From Pempheris klunzingeri (Eukaryota; Chordata; Actinopteri; Acropomatiformes; Pempheridae), in contig NC_092024.1 in the NCBI RefSeq assembly GCF_042242105.1, positions 9,123,501-9,187,500 on the forward strand: a stretch of 64,000 nucleotides of DNA. Reading direction: 5' to 3'. How positions within the stretch are numbered: position 1 is the first letter of the stretch; each line of letters begins with the position of its first letter. The translations under genes were made by a program, and so were the position numbers. Shown piece after piece: positions 63,694-64,000 of the stretch. Below the pieces are notes generated by a model, which was given only the letters and a program-made list of their open reading frames with translations, was not told the origin of the DNA and ran no database searches.

Positions 63694-63735
63694 TTGCTAT
63701 TTCTAGACCCTTCGATAGGGGTCTAGAAATAGCAA
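63694..63735. repeat. Perfect 17-bp inverted repeat with an 8-base loop
   Basis: The left arm TTGCTATTTCTAGACCC (63694-63710) and the right arm GGGTCTAGAAATAGCAA (63719-63735) are exact reverse complements separated by TTCGATAG. The pairing stops at once on the outside (C at 63693 against T at 63736). Confidence 0.9.
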
Positions 63736-63896
63736 TGTGGGAAAGGGGACTATAACAGTTTTAATGTGCTCAGCAAATGTCATGGAAATCTGCTCGTCAC
63801 ACTCTAAGATATCTTGCAAAGTTGACATTCTGGGCAGGGGTTGGTGTTGGTAAACAAAAAGTCATGAGGTATTTAACTTCAGCTTGGGCTACTAAC

Positions 63897-63977
63897 CTGT
63901 TGCATTTTCTCCAGGTCCAGACTGGGCCTCCCTGGCTCCCCGCCATAACTGTGCCGATACTTTCTGTAAGGTGCTGA
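63897..63977 (-). CDS. Probable internal coding exon of the same unidentified minus-strand gene
   Basis: The minus strand shows a likely acceptor (CCACTTTGACCAG) followed by 27 codons reading SAPYRKYRHSYGGEP and then GRPSLDLEKMQQ. A donor GTTAGT follows at 63891-63896. The exon is phase 0 at both ends and so splices in frame to the exon at 56239. If the proposed acceptor is wrong, the open frame continues to the window edge. The residues are charged and tyrosine-rich, resembling an intracellular tail. I do not recognise the family. The rest of the gene would lie beyond the right edge. Confidence 0.45.
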
Positions 63978-64000
63978 CTGGTCAAAGTGGGTCAGAATGA

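Larger units (their letters stand above)
56240..63896 (-). other. Large repeat-rich intron (if the two exon calls are right)
   Basis: These 7.6 kb separate the two candidate exons. They hold an inverted-repeat element (57593-58195), CA and CCA microsatellites (58570-58622, 59249-59276, 62417-62440, 62569-62604), a fragment of a teleost repeat near 63255-63345, and a perfect short hairpin at 63694-63735. I found no further exon that I could support on either strand, but small exons could be missed. Confidence 0.4.

Overview
The window is animal nuclear DNA, most probably from a ray-finned (teleost) fish. Protein-coding genes are split into short exons with GT-AG introns, most of the window is non-coding, CA/GT microsatellites are frequent, and the dispersed repeats (L2-type LINE ends, small inverted-repeat elements, a Gypsy-like solo LTR) are types common in percomorph fish genomes. 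No bacterial, phage or CRISPR-like organisation is present.

Layout. (1) Positions 1 to about 40,970 contain no gene I can support. This 41 kb stretch holds LINE remnants (1030-1262, 9372-10310, 26030-26325), one probable solo LTR (20165-20680), several small teleost repeats, microsatellites, and AT-rich blocks that look like candidate conserved non-coding elements. (2) At 41,293-44,600 on the minus strand lies the complete four-exon coding sequence of supt7l, a subunit of the STAGA/SAGA transcription coactivator (433 aa by my splice model). (3) At 45,601-52,310 on the plus strand lies the complete fourteen-exon coding sequence of slc4a1ap (kanadaptin, 816 aa), with a 3' UTR to about 53,285. 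The two genes are head to head with 1.0 kb between start codons, the arrangement I recall for human SUPT7L/SLC4A1AP, so they probably share a bidirectional promoter. (4) From about 54,970 to the right edge there is evidence for the 3' end of another minus-strand gene. A 41-codon terminal exon (56,114-56,239) and a second in-phase exon (63,897 to about 63,977) are separated by a large repeat-rich intron. I could not identify this gene. It converges tail to tail on slc4a1ap.

SUPT7L acts in chromatin and transcription. Kanadaptin is a nuclear FHA and double-stranded-RNA-binding-like protein. The pairing is one of genomic arrangement; I see no evidence for a shared pathway. I found no clearly new biological system. 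The items most worth checking are two near-perfect short hairpins (37,426-37,478 and 63,694-63,735), the unidentified minus-strand gene, and the candidate regulatory blocks in the gene-free left side.
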